Shown in pieces: positions 43,131 through 52,607 of a stretch of 64,000 bases of DNA; position 1 is the first letter of the stretch; every line of letters starts with the position of its first letter. The position numbers were made by a program, and so were the translations under genes. The stretch comes from an uncultured Aquimarina sp. GTDB taxonomy: Bacteria; Bacteroidota; Bacteroidia; Flavobacteriales; Flavobacteriaceae. Location of the stretch: the NCBI RefSeq assembly GCF_947492965.1, contig NZ_CANLOZ010000005.1:62001-126000 (forward strand), written 5' to 3'. Below the pieces are notes generated by a model that was not told the DNA's origin, did not search any database, and saw only the letters and a program-made list of their open reading frames with translations.

Positions 43131-44809
43131 TGAGTTTTTTGAATTTAATAAAACGAATACAACGGGTGATTCCAAAAGAGTATCGAAAGACTTCGAAGTA
43201 TTTCTCCTTGCTTTCATTTTTCTCATTAATTCTTGATGCCTTTTCTATCTTTTTATTGATTCCTGTAATCATATCCATTTTAGGGCAAGAACATTCATTC
43301 GATTTTCTTAATGTCACTATTGAAACCAATACCAGATATGTGTTACTAGGTGTGGTCATCTTATTTTTTGTTGCAAAAAATTATATAGCCATAGAAATAA
43401 ATAAATACCGGGCTAAAAAAGCATTTGAACTAGGTTCAGAATATTCTTCATTGTTATCAAAATTTTACTTGTTAGAAAATTACGTAGCATTCAAGCAAGA
43501 AAAAAAGTCTACAGTTGCAAAGGATATCATATTTGTTCCAAACGATTTTGTTAGTAACGTATTACTATCTCTCAATACCATACTTAGCGAACTTTTATTG
43601 TTATTTATACTATGTCTTATAGGCGTTTTCTTTAATTACATAACTACTCTGCTTATTATTATGATTATGGTTGTGATTTTTCTGGTTCATAAAAAATATA
43701 ATAGCGCTGATTTAGAAAAAATAAACAAAACACGAATTAACGATTACAACCAAAATATTAGTAACCTAAATAATTTGCTAAACGGTTATCTTTCTTTAAA
43801 ATCTTCGAATATCTCTGCATATTTCCTAAATGCATTTCATAACTCTAACAAAGCGCTTAACGAAAGCTATGCCATACTGCATGCCAAAAGGGTAAATAGT
43901 ACAAAGCAAACAGAGATTATTTTGATTTTAATCTTATGCGTAATTTTCATGATTACTAATGTTTTGATCACTGACAAAACTAACGCTACGGTTTTTTTAT
44001 CCGTATTCGCAGCCTTATTGTTTAAAGCAATCCCATCACTAAATAAATTAAATATTGCTTTTACCAATTTTAAAGCACACCTATACACATTAGATATTAT
44101 TGAAAAGAAGACTAATATTTCCAAAGACAAAAGAACAGCTAACGCTATAATTTCTTTTGAAAAGGAAATTTCTTTACAAGATATTTCTTTCTACTATGAT
44201 CAGGATAAAAAGATTTTAGACAATCTGAATTTAAAATTTTCGAAAGGAAAGTTTACTGCTATTTCTGGAAACTCAGGAGTTGGAAAGACTACGCTATTAA
44301 ATGTTATTTCTAAACTTATAAAACCTACTTCTGGAAATATCTATATAGATGATATTAAAATCACGGAAGAAAATAAATATGAATATTTTAATCTTTTCAC
44401 CTACCTCACACAAAAACCTTTTATCTATGAAGGTACGATTCTAGAAAATATCGTTTTAAATAAAACAGATTACAATAAGGAAGAACTTAACGGATTGATT
44501 TCTGATTTAAAAATAGATAAAATAATAAATCAATTTCCAGATGGGATACATACTTTTATTGGATCGGATGCTGGTAATTTATCTGGTGGTCAATTGCAAC
44601 TAATTTGTATAGCAAGAGCCATCATTAATAACCCGGAAATCCTAATATTGGATGAAGCTACCAATAATCTAGACAAAGAAGCTGAGATTAGAACATTAAG
44701 CTTTCTAAAAACTTATGCGTCCAAAAACAACTGCACAATCATTACCGTATCTCATCATATAGACGAAACTAAAAACATGTATGACTCCATAATTGAACTA
44801 AAAAAGTAA
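43130..44809 (+). CDS. ABC transporter, fused membrane and ATPase domains (flippase-like)
   Basis: This 559-residue half-transporter has six helices (residues about 25-325) and a C-terminal ATPase. Walker A is GNSGVGKTT at 380-388, the signature is LSGGQLQL and Walker B runs into ILILDEATNNLD. The ATPase follows a short linker of about 15 residues. The MsbA/PglK-like architecture suggests homodimers that flip a lipid-linked product to the periplasmic face. It lies in the middle of the cluster, supporting a lipid-linked glycan or a modified lipid as product. Import is unlikely without a binding protein. Confidence 0.85.
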   Translation: MSFLNLIKRIQRVIPKEYRKTSKYFSLLSFFSLILDAFSIFLLIPVIISILGQEHSFDFLNVTIETNTRYVLLGVVILFFVAKNYIAIEINKYRAKKAFELGSEYSSLLSKFYLLENYVAFKQEKKSTVAKDIIFVPNDFVSNVLLSLNTILSELLLLFILCLIGVFFNYITTLLIIMIMVVIFLVHKKYNSADLEKINKTRINDYNQNISNLNNLLNGYLSLKSSNISAYFLNAFHNSNKALNESYAILHAKRVNSTKQTEIILILILCVIFMITNVLITDKTNATVFLSVFAALLFKAIPSLNKLNIAFTNFKAHLYTLDIIEKKTNISKDKRTANAIISFEKEISLQDISFYYDQDKKILDNLNLKFSKGKFTAISGNSGVGKTTLLNVISKLIKPTSGNIYIDDIKITEENKYEYFNLFTYLTQKPFIYEGTILENIVLNKTDYNKEELNGLISDLKIDKIINQFPDGIHTFIGSDAGNLSGGQLQLICIARAIINNPEILILDEATNNLDKEAEIRTLSFLKTYASKNNCTIITVSHHIDETKNMYDSIIELKK

Positions 44810-44811
44810 TC

Positions 44812-45705
44812 ATGAAATTTAGTATCATAACCATTACATATAATAGAGCTCAATTGATTGGAGAAACCATAGAAAGTGTTAGAAATCAATCTTATCAACA
44901 TTATGAACACATTATTATAGACGACGGTTCTAATGACAATACAGAAGAGGTAATAAAAAGTTATAAAGATGATAAAATTATATATCACAAAATTAATAAG
45001 ATTGGAAAACTAAGTGTTTTAAGAAACATTGGACTTAAAAATGCAACTGGTGAGCTCATTACTTTTTTAGACTCTGACGATCTCCTACATCCTGAGAAAC
45101 TTGATCAAACACTCAAAACATTTTTAAAACATAAAAACTTACAGATGAGTGCGCATAATTTGTCCCTTTTTAGCAAAGAAGGAGTGTATAAAAACAAAGT
45201 TTATCAATTTCATAAAGATTTTAAAAAGAATATACTTCTGGACTTGTTATATAATAGAATCCAATCCTATTCTTCCTATACCTTTACATCAAACATTCTA
45301 GAAACTATAGGATTATTAGATGAGAGTTTTCATGACGGACAACATGATTTTTTTGCAAGAATTGTAAGTATCCATGAAACATACTTCATACACAAAAGTC
45401 TTATCAAACTTAGAAAACACAGAGATAATATGTCATCGAGAGAAAGCGAAGGACCTTTTATCGAATACTTAAAAACATTACAACATTTATATGAAAGTAA
45501 AAAAATTCTAAGACCACACTATCTAAATAGAAAGAGCTATATTTATAGTGAAATGGCAAGAATAAATGCAGACAACGTTCAATTTAAAACGTTTCTAAAA
45601 AAATCAAATGCACATATCAAATTAAATATTGAAGGGATTAAAATAATAATAAAAAACTTGAAACTCTATCTGTTTAGAAGATCTTATGTTGGTTTTCTAA
45701 AATAG
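44812..45705 (+). CDS. GT2 family glycosyltransferase
   Basis: This 297-residue GT-A protein has FSIITITYNRAQLIGETIES, the nucleotide-sugar loop IIDDGSNDNTEEV, and the D-x-D region GELITFLDSDDLLHPEKLD. A helical basic C-terminus of about 80 residues (SNAHIKLNIEGIKIIIKN) may touch the membrane. It likely adds one sugar from a nucleotide donor on the cytoplasmic side before export. It starts 2 bases after the ABC stop. A 107-base gap then separates the last two genes. Confidence 0.82.
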   Translation: MKFSIITITYNRAQLIGETIESVRNQSYQHYEHIIIDDGSNDNTEEVIKSYKDDKIIYHKINKIGKLSVLRNIGLKNATGELITFLDSDDLLHPEKLDQTLKTFLKHKNLQMSAHNLSLFSKEGVYKNKVYQFHKDFKKNILLDLLYNRIQSYSSYTFTSNILETIGLLDESFHDGQHDFFARIVSIHETYFIHKSLIKLRKHRDNMSSRESEGPFIEYLKTLQHLYESKKILRPHYLNRKSYIYSEMARINADNVQFKTFLKKSNAHIKLNIEGIKIIIKNLKLYLFRRSYVGFLK

Positions 45706-45812
45706 ATTAGACTTCTAATTGGTAAAACATTTCCTATCAAGTTTATTTGATATTCACAGTATCTAAAAACATAAAATAATTACATACTACTATAAAGTAA
45801 GTTTTTTAAATA

Positions 45813-47336
45813 ATGACTAAAAACAAAATAATCATATTTAATCCCAGAAGTGCCAATGCCAAACATAGAATTCCTAATTCTATATTACAAGTTGGTGCCT
45901 CTATTTATGGAAAGTATGATTTTGTTTTTATAGATGGTAATTTAGAAAGAGACCCTTGGAAAAAAATACTTAGTTATTTCTCTACAGGAGAATACAAGTA
46001 CTTCTGCTCTACTGTGATGCCAGGACCTCAGCTAAAAGAAGCAATTCCTTTTACCAAAAGACTAAAAGAACAATTTCCTGAGTGCATCACTATTTGGGGA
46101 GGATATTTTGCCTCTAATCAATACAAAGTTTGTATCGAAGCTAGTTATGTAGATTATATAGTTAGTGGACCAGGAGACGTTGCTTTCCCTTCGTTATTAG
46201 ATGCTTTAGAACAAAAGGAATACGCCAAAATAAAAGATATTAAAAATCTTATTTTTCTTGATTCAGCAGGCAATATCATACAAACGCAAAAAGAAAAATT
46301 ACTTGATCAAGATACTTTACCTCCATTACCATATCAACATCTAAATACCTTTTATGATTTAAAACATTACCTGAGTAAGACCTTCTTAGGAAAGAAAACA
46401 TTTTCTTATCATTCTAGTTTAGGTTGTCCTTTTACCTGTTCATTTTGCGCTGTCGTTCCTATCTACGATGGTCGTTGGAAAGCGAAATCGGCGCAAACAG
46501 TATATGAAGATGTAAAATATTTTAAAAACACATACGGAATAGATGCTATTGAATTTCATGACAACAACTTTTTCACTTCCAGAAAGAGAGTTGTCGAATT
46601 TTCTGAATTAATCATGAATGATGGAATTACTTGGTGGGGAGAAGGAAGAATCGATACGATTAATAAATATAGTGATGACGATCTCCTAACAATGAAAAAA
46701 GCGGGATGCAAAATGATCTTTCTTGGCGCAGAAACTGGAAATGACGAGATCCTAAAACAAATGAATAAAGGTGGTACCCAAACAGGCCAAACGATAAAAG
46801 ATTTTGCAAAAAGATTAGCTCCAATAGGGATAATTCCCGAATTTTCTTTCGTACTTGGTATGCCCGCCGATTCTCCTAAAAAAGTGATGGATCAGATTAA
46901 TTGGGATATTCAATTTATAAGAGAAATCAAGGAGATCAATCCCAATGCTGAAATTATTATTTACCTCTACAGTCCTGTCGCAACTGAAGGATCTGAATTG
47001 TATGAACAAATCCAAGATGCTGGATTTAGTTTTCCTAAAAAACTTGAAGACTGGTTAGATCCTGCATGGGAAAAATTTGACTTAAGAAAAAATCCTCTAA
47101 CACCTTGGCTAACTCCAGAAATGGTTGATAAAATCAAAGACTTTGAAACCGTGTTAAATGGCTATTATCCCACAGCTTCGGATTTTAGAATTAAAGGTTT
47201 AAAGAAAAAAATATTACAAATCATTGCCAGTATTAGATATCAAAATCAAATCTACAAATATCCATATGAGATAAAGGCACTGCACAAAATATGGAAATAT
47301 AGACAACCGGAAATACAAGGATTTTATTCTGAATAG
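45813..47336 (+). CDS. B12-binding-domain radical SAM protein 3
   Basis: This 507-residue protein has a more divergent N-terminal domain (KRLKEQFPECITIWGGYFAS, VSGPGDVAFPSLLDALEQ) and a radical SAM core with Cys205, Cys209 and Cys212 (SSLGCPFTCSFCAVVPIYDG). It has its own HDNNFFTSRKRVVEF and FLGAETGNDEILKQMNK segments. It differs from the two paralogues upstream (34536, 36780) in length and sequence, suggesting a different reaction. It precedes an NPPY-type methyltransferase by a 1-base overlap, so the two should act together. Confidence 0.82.
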   Translation: MTKNKIIIFNPRSANAKHRIPNSILQVGASIYGKYDFVFIDGNLERDPWKKILSYFSTGEYKYFCSTVMPGPQLKEAIPFTKRLKEQFPECITIWGGYFASNQYKVCIEASYVDYIVSGPGDVAFPSLLDALEQKEYAKIKDIKNLIFLDSAGNIIQTQKEKLLDQDTLPPLPYQHLNTFYDLKHYLSKTFLGKKTFSYHSSLGCPFTCSFCAVVPIYDGRWKAKSAQTVYEDVKYFKNTYGIDAIEFHDNNFFTSRKRVVEFSELIMNDGITWWGEGRIDTINKYSDDDLLTMKKAGCKMIFLGAETGNDEILKQMNKGGTQTGQTIKDFAKRLAPIGIIPEFSFVLGMPADSPKKVMDQINWDIQFIREIKEINPNAEIIIYLYSPVATEGSELYEQIQDAGFSFPKKLEDWLDPAWEKFDLRKNPLTPWLTPEMVDKIKDFETVLNGYYPTASDFRIKGLKKKILQIIASIRYQNQIYKYPYEIKALHKIWKYRQPEIQGFYSE

Positions 47337-47998
47337 TGAGGCTTTTTTTAAAGAAAATAACACATCCATTTTTAAAACTAGGTTTAAAATTATTCTATTT
47401 AAAACCAAGAAAATACAGTTATGATGGAATTAAGGTACTTGTCCATCCAGAAGTATTCCCTCCTCATCTTACGTTAAGCACAAAAATTTTGCTAGATTTT
47501 ATCAACCCCATGAATCTGGAAAACAAAACACTTCTCGAACTAGGTTGTGGATCTGGCATCATTTCGTTATACGCATCTAAAAAACAAGCTATTGTAACGG
47601 CTACAGATATCAATAAAATTGCATTGCAATATTTAGAAAAAGCATCACTAAAGAACAATCTAGATCTAGAAATAATACAATCAGATCTTTTTGATAATTT
47701 GCAAAATAGAATCTATGATTACATCATTATAAATCCTCCATATTACCCAAGAACCCCAAAAAACACGAAAGAGAAAGCTTGGTTTTGTGGAGAGAACTTC
47801 GAGTATTTTGAAAAATTATTTAAACAAATTCCGAATCATATTACAAATTCATCTAATGTCTTTATGATTCTATCTAACGATTGTGATATCGAGCATATAA
47901 AGAGTATAACCTCGAAATTTGATCTTAACTTGAAAATCTTCTTTGAAAAAAAGATCTTGGGAGAAATCAATTATATTTTTAAGATCGCATCTAAATAG
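47336..47998 (+). CDS. SAM-dependent methyltransferase, NPPY type, GTG start
   Basis: This 220-residue class I methyltransferase has ELGCGSGIISLYASKK, the acidic loop TATDINKIALQYLEKA and the NPPY motif IIINPPYYPRTP, common in enzymes that methylate amide or amino nitrogen (HemK/PrmC or TrmN6-like). Translation starts at GTG, whose first G is the last base of the previous stop TAG. It lacks the PrmC N-terminal helical domain. In this context it is likely a tailoring enzyme, but a macromolecular target is possible. It ends the cluster. Confidence 0.78.
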   Translation: MRLFLKKITHPFLKLGLKLFYLKPRKYSYDGIKVLVHPEVFPPHLTLSTKILLDFINPMNLENKTLLELGCGSGIISLYASKKQAIVTATDINKIALQYLEKASLKNNLDLEIIQSDLFDNLQNRIYDYIIINPPYYPRTPKNTKEKAWFCGENFEYFEKLFKQIPNHITNSSNVFMILSNDCDIEHIKSITSKFDLNLKIFFEKKILGEINYIFKIASK

Positions 47999-48003
47999 GT
48001 CAT

Positions 48004-48540
48004 TTATTCAGAAAAATCAATCGGTTCTTTTATACTAAAATCTTCTTCAGATATCTTATGCCCATTAATCGTAGTAGTATCCCAATCCTGAGTAATCTTC
48101 CAAACTCCTTCTATCTTTTTTAATACAATATGAAATTGACCATAAATAAGCTGAGTTTTTTCATTGGTAGTAAGTCCTATTTTATAGAAACCAACTTCAT
48201 ATGAGGTATTTTCATTAGTATGCCTGGAATCAAACCAAAAGTCGAGTTTGATTTGAGTCTTACTTTCTTTAGAAGCTTTAAAACTCTCTATATTCTTACG
48301 TTTAAAATCATCCTTTGTATCAATACCATTAGGCGTAACTCTTATTACATTTGTTGCATAAATTGCATTTAAGGCATCGGCATCTTTTGCTTCATATGCT
48401 TTCTGAAAAGAAGCCCAAACAGTTTTATCAATATGTTGTTGTATTGCTTCAACATTGGTTTGTGCCAAAGTACTTAAACTGGATAGTATAAACCCAAAAA
48501 GAAAACATACTCGTATTACCATTCTGCTATTAATAATCAT
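48004..48540 (-). CDS. Secreted NTF2-like (SnoaL/DUF4440-like) protein
   Basis: This 178-residue protein has a signal peptide (to about residue 26, ending TLAQ) and an NTF2-like fold: FQKAYEAKDADALNAIYATN, VIRVTPNGIDTKDDFKRK and KKIEGVWKITQDWDTT. These cone-shaped folds can bind small ligands or act as enzymes; nothing decides here. It converges with the 47336 methyltransferase gene and is separated from it by only 5 bases. Confidence 0.75.
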   Translation of the reverse strand: MIINSRMVIRVCFLFGFILSSLSTLAQTNVEAIQQHIDKTVWASFQKAYEAKDADALNAIYATNVIRVTPNGIDTKDDFKRKNIESFKASKESKTQIKLDFWFDSRHTNENTSYEVGFYKIGLTTNEKTQLIYGQFHIVLKKIEGVWKITQDWDTTTINGHKISEEDFSIKEPIDFSE

Positions 48541-48602
48541 CGATATTTAAATTTTAGTCTATCTAAAGGTATACTAATAATCTATAACTAATATATTCGA
48601 AC

Positions 48603-48631
48603 AAAAAAATCCCGTTAGAAAACGGGATTTT
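48603..48631. terminator. Strong bidirectional terminator after carB
   Basis: AAATCCCGTT (48607-48616) and AACGGGATTT (48621-48630) form a 10-bp stem with a 4-base loop, flanked by A/T runs on both sides. In the carB direction the RNA ends GGGAUUUUUUU. It lies 20 bases after the carB stop codon. Confidence 0.9.
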
Positions 48632-48650
48632 AGTTATATGCAGTATAAAA

Positions 48651-51503
48651 TTATTTGCTCAAATACATCTTACGTCTAGCGTATAGGTCATAGAACTGAT
48701 CATCCTTCAGATCATCTATAAATAAAATACTTTCTCCAGTACTCTTCATTTCAGGACCTAGTTTCTTATTTACATTTGGGAATTTGTTAAAAGAAAATAC
48801 CGGCTGTTTGATTGCGTACCCTTCTAAATGTGGTTTGAAATCAAAATCTGTAACTTTCTTTTCTCCTAACATTACCTTCGTAGCATAATTCACGTAAGGT
48901 TCTCCGTATGCTTTTGCAATAAAAGGAACCGTTCTGGATGCTCTTGGATTCGCCTCGATGATATATACTGTATCATCTTTTATAGCAAACTGAATATTAA
49001 TCAGACCAACTGTATTTAATGCTAAAGCAATTTTATGCGTATGATCCTTTATTTGTTGCATTACAAACTCTCCAAGGTTGAAAGGAGGTAATGTTGCATT
49101 TGAATCTCCAGAGTGGATACCGCAAGGCTCGATATGCTCCATAATTCCAATGATATACACATTCTCACCATCACAGATTGCATCTGCTTCTGCTTCGATT
49201 GCTCCATCTAAATAATGATCTAATAATAGTTTGTTATTAGGAATCTTACGAAGTAAATCAACCACATGCTCTTCTAACTCTTGTTTATTGATCACAATTT
49301 TCATTCCCTGACCTCCTAATACATAGGATGGACGCACTAATATTGGGAAATCTAAACGGTCTGCCACCGCTAATGCTTCATCTGCAGTTTCTGCTGTATC
49401 AAATTCTGGATAAGGAATATTATTCTCTTTTAACAGTGTAGAAAAACTTCCACGATCCTCAGCAAGGTCAAGAGACTCATAGCTCGTTCCGATGATATTA
49501 ATACCGTAACGATCTAGTTTCTCAGCTAATTTTAATGCCGTTTGACCTCCTAGCTGTACGATAACACCTTCTGGTTTTTCATGCCTGATGATATCATAGA
49601 TGTGCTCCCAGAAAACAGGTTCAAAATATAATTTATCCGCTGTATCAAAATCCGTAGAAACAGTTTCTGGATTACAGTTAATCATAATCGTTTCATATCC
49701 GCATTCTGCAGATGCTAAAACTCCATGCACACAACAATAATCAAACTCGATTCCCTGTCCAATTCGGTTAGGACCAGAACCTAATACTACGATTTTCTTT
49801 CTATCTGTAACTACACTTTCATTAGCAACAATTACTTCTCCATCTGGAGTTTGCGTTTCTGCTTCAAAAGTAGAATAGAAATAAGGTGTCTGCGCTTTAA
49901 ACTCTGCTGCACAAGTATCTACCAGTTTATAAACTCTATTAATTCCGAGTTCATCTCTTTTATTATATACTTCACTTTCATAACAACCTACCATATGTGC
50001 AATTTGTCTATCAGCAAATCCTTTTTGTTTCGCTTCCAGTATCAAATCCTTCGTCAACGATTGAATGGTATAAGTAGAAATTTCTTTTTCTAATAAATGT
50101 AGCTCTTCATATTGCTTTAAGAACCACATATCGATCTTAGTAATCTCATGAATGCGACTTAACGGAATCCCCATTTGAATTGCATCGTAGATCACAAAAA
50201 CTCGATCCCAACTAGCGTAAGTTAGCTTCTCGATAATCTGATCGTAATTCTTGTATCCTTTTCCGTCTGCACCAAGACCATTTCTTTTAATTTCTAATGA
50301 CTGTGTAGCTTTGTGTAATGCTTCCTGGAAAGAACGTCCAATTCCCATTACCTCACCTACTGCTTTCATTTGTAGTCCAAGAGTACGATCAGAACCTTCG
50401 AACTTATCAAAATTCCAACGAGGAATTTTTACAATTACATAATCCAATGTTGGCTCAAATAAAGCCGAAGTAGATTTTGTAATTTGATTATCTAATTCAT
50501 CCAGTGTGTATCCTATAGCTAATTTAGCAGCAATTTTTGCAATCGGATATCCAGTAGCTTTCGATGCCAATGCCGAAGAACGAGATACACGAGGATTGAT
50601 TTCAATTGCGATGATGTCTTCATTTTCATCAGGACTCACAGCAAATTGTACATTACAACCACCAGCAAATTCACCAATACTACGCATCATATGGATCGCC
50701 ATATCACGCATTTTCTGATATGTCTTATCACTAAGTGTCATTGCTGGAGCTACTGTGATTGAATCACCAGTATGAATACCCATTGGATCCATATTTTCGA
50801 TAGCACAAATAATAACTACGTTATCATTAGCATCTCTTAATAACTCTAATTCATATTCTTTCCAACCAATTAGTGCTTTATCAATCATAACTTCATGGAT
50901 TGGAGATGTTTCCAATCCACGAGTTAATAATTCATCGAAATCTTCTTCTTTATATACAAAAGATGCTCCTGCTCCTCCTAAGGTATAAGAAGCTCTAATT
51001 ACTAAAGGAAATCCAAATTCCTGAGCAATTTCTTTTCCTTTTAAATAAGACCCTGCAGTTGCTTGCGGTGCCATTCCAACACCAATTTGAAGCATTAATT
51101 CTCTAAACTTTTCGCGGTCTTCGGTAATATTGATTGCATCGATATCAACACCAATAATCTCTACATCAAAATCTTCCCAAATTCCTTTTTCATCTGCTTC
51201 GATACATAAATTCAAAGCAGTTTGTCCTCCCATGGTTGGTAATACTGCGTCTATATTAGGATGCTTCTTAAGAATCTCTATAATAGATTTAGTATTCAAT
51301 GGCTTTAGATATACATGATCTGCCATTGAAGGGTCAGTCATTATAGTCGCTGGATTAGAATTTATTAATATTGTTTCTATTCCATCTTCTCTTAATGAAC
51401 GTAGTGCTTGCGATCCTGAGTAGTCAAACTCACAAGCTTGTCCAATGATAATTGGACCTGATCCAATGATTAGTATACTTTTTAGTTTTTGATCTTTTGG
51501 CAT
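48651..51503 (-). CDS. carB: Carbamoyl-phosphate synthase large subunit
   Basis: The enzyme makes carbamoyl phosphate for pyrimidines and for the arginine pathway (the argF' substrate) from bicarbonate, ammonia and ATP. The 950-residue protein has two ATP-grasp halves: SGPIIIGQACEFDYSGSQA at the start and GSGPNRIGQGIEFDYCCVHG in the second half, with NCNPETVSTDFDTADKLYFE. The length is shorter than the roughly 1070 of E. coli, and the C-terminal MGS-like allosteric domain appears to be missing, since the chain stops soon after the second ATP-grasp part (GPEMKSTGESILFIDDLK). carA is not in the window. Confidence 0.93.
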   Translation of the reverse strand: MPKDQKLKSILIIGSGPIIIGQACEFDYSGSQALRSLREDGIETILINSNPATIMTDPSMADHVYLKPLNTKSIIEILKKHPNIDAVLPTMGGQTALNLCIEADEKGIWEDFDVEIIGVDIDAINITEDREKFRELMLQIGVGMAPQATAGSYLKGKEIAQEFGFPLVIRASYTLGGAGASFVYKEEDFDELLTRGLETSPIHEVMIDKALIGWKEYELELLRDANDNVVIICAIENMDPMGIHTGDSITVAPAMTLSDKTYQKMRDMAIHMMRSIGEFAGGCNVQFAVSPDENEDIIAIEINPRVSRSSALASKATGYPIAKIAAKLAIGYTLDELDNQITKSTSALFEPTLDYVIVKIPRWNFDKFEGSDRTLGLQMKAVGEVMGIGRSFQEALHKATQSLEIKRNGLGADGKGYKNYDQIIEKLTYASWDRVFVIYDAIQMGIPLSRIHEITKIDMWFLKQYEELHLLEKEISTYTIQSLTKDLILEAKQKGFADRQIAHMVGCYESEVYNKRDELGINRVYKLVDTCAAEFKAQTPYFYSTFEAETQTPDGEVIVANESVVTDRKKIVVLGSGPNRIGQGIEFDYCCVHGVLASAECGYETIMINCNPETVSTDFDTADKLYFEPVFWEHIYDIIRHEKPEGVIVQLGGQTALKLAEKLDRYGINIIGTSYESLDLAEDRGSFSTLLKENNIPYPEFDTAETADEALAVADRLDFPILVRPSYVLGGQGMKIVINKQELEEHVVDLLRKIPNNKLLLDHYLDGAIEAEADAICDGENVYIIGIMEHIEPCGIHSGDSNATLPPFNLGEFVMQQIKDHTHKIALALNTVGLINIQFAIKDDTVYIIEANPRASRTVPFIAKAYGEPYVNYATKVMLGEKKVTDFDFKPHLEGYAIKQPVFSFNKFPNVNKKLGPEMKSTGESILFIDDLKDDQFYDLYARRKMYLSK

Positions 51504-51556
51504 TTTGGTGTTGGTATTGAAAATTTAAAAATATTTTATAGGTATTGATTAGATAT

Positions 51557-51589
51557 AAAAAAAGGCGTTACTCCTAAAAGTAACACCTT
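51557..51589 (-). terminator. Terminator of rpmH
   Basis: In the minus-strand RNA AAGGUGUUACU pairs with AGUAACGCCUU around a UUUUAGG loop and is followed by UUUUU. It lies 25 bases after the rpmH stop codon and before carB, so rpmH is monocistronic. Confidence 0.85.
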
Positions 51590-51613
51590 AATATTTTCAT
51601 TGCACTACAATCA

Positions 51614-51772
51614 TTAGTGCTTGTGTCTTAATTCAGAAGAAACAGATAGCTTTTTTCTACCTTTAGCTCTTCTACGAGCAAGGACCTTTCTACCATTAGC
51701 AGAAGCCATACGCTCTCTAAAACCGTGTTTGTTTTTTCTCTTTCTCTTCGATGGTTGAAACGTTCTTTTCAT
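51614..51772 (-). CDS. rpmH: 50S ribosomal protein L34
   Basis: This 52-residue ORF is highly basic and unmistakable: [20 protein letters not shown] at the start, then [20 protein letters not shown], ending ELRHKH. It starts at the ATG at 51770-51772 and stops at 51614. It has its own consensus promoter and terminator. In many bacteria rpmH neighbours rnpA or the origin region; here it lies between carB and an unrelated divergent gene. Confidence 0.97.
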   Translation of the reverse strand: MKRTFQPSKRKRKNKHGFRERMASANGRKVLARRRAKGRKKLSVSSELRHKH

Positions 51773-51847
51773 TGCTATCTCTCTTTATATATCTTCTTGA
51801 AATCTCTTTTTAAATACCTATTGGGCATCTCATCCCAAAACTGCGGG

Positions 51848-51878
51848 CAAATATACGAAGAGTTTTTACTTTCGCAAA
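51848..51878 (-). promoter_or_regulatory. Promoter of rpmH
   Basis: On the minus strand TTTG (plus 51875-51878) and TATATTTG (plus 51848-51855) are 19 bases apart, an exact match to the Bacteroidetes consensus. The rpmH start is about 75 bases downstream. Confidence 0.8.
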
Positions 51879-51910
51879 CCTAATTATCAAAATTTTTTAA
51901 TTGTTTTTAT

Positions 51911-51918
51911 TACCTTTG
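51911..51918 (+). promoter_or_regulatory. -7 element for the DUF2892/TPR-like gene
   Basis: TACCTTTG matches TANNTTTG and lies 25 bases before the ATG at 51944. A good -33 TTG at 19 bases is not seen, so only half of the consensus is present. It is divergent from the rpmH promoter. Confidence 0.45.
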
Positions 51919-51943
51919 CCGCGATTAAAAAATAACGGATTTC

Positions 51944-52459
51944 ATGTATAACAAAAATATTAAATTAGTAATAGCCGCATTAATTGTTGGAACTGCCATT
52001 TGGCAAATGATAGAAGGATATATTGGTAATGGGATCATGCTAATTTTACTAGCTTCAGTTTTTGTATTCTTATATTTTAAAAACGAATTAATCTTATTAG
52101 CTTTTCTAAGATTACGTAAACAAGATTTTCCTGGAGCAAAGAAATGGTTGGATAAAATTAAAAATCCAGAAAGTGCTTTAACAACGAAACAACAAGGATA
52201 TTATAACTATCTTTTAGGGATCATGTTGTCTCAAACAAATATTACGCAAGCAGAAAAATATTTAAAGAAAGCAATCAAACTTGGTCTATCGATGAATCAG
52301 GATCTAGCCGTTGCTAAACTTAACCTAGCAGGAATTGCAATGACCAAACGCAGAAAGCGTGAAGCTCAAAATTTACTTACCGAAGCTAAAAAGTTAGATA
52401 AGCATGGTATGCTAAAAGAGCAAATCTCCATGATGAAACAACAAATGAAAAGAATTTAG
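51944..52459 (+). CDS. Membrane protein with TPR-like repeats
   Basis: This 171-residue protein has two N-terminal membrane helices (IKLVIAALIVGTAIWQMIEG and LILLAFL nearby), as in DUF2892 proteins, and a cytoplasmic TPR-like region (about 70-165): PGAKKWLDKIKNPESALTT, YNYLLGIMLSQTNITQAEKY and KKAIKLGLSMNQDLAVAKLN. It probably mediates protein contacts at the inner membrane; the partner is unknown. It has a divergent promoter next to rpmH. Confidence 0.7.
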   Translation: MYNKNIKLVIAALIVGTAIWQMIEGYIGNGIMLILLASVFVFLYFKNELILLAFLRLRKQDFPGAKKWLDKIKNPESALTTKQQGYYNYLLGIMLSQTNITQAEKYLKKAIKLGLSMNQDLAVAKLNLAGIAMTKRRKREAQNLLTEAKKLDKHGMLKEQISMMKQQMKRI

Positions 52460-52607
52460 GCACACTAATTGTACCTACAATTACGTTATCTATTAGTTTT
52501 AGGGGTGAAATAAATAGTGTACTGAGACCAAAAAATAACGTTTTACACTACGAAAACTGTTATTTTTAAAGACTTTATAGTACTTTAGCTATCGTAACAA
52601 GGTTGTA

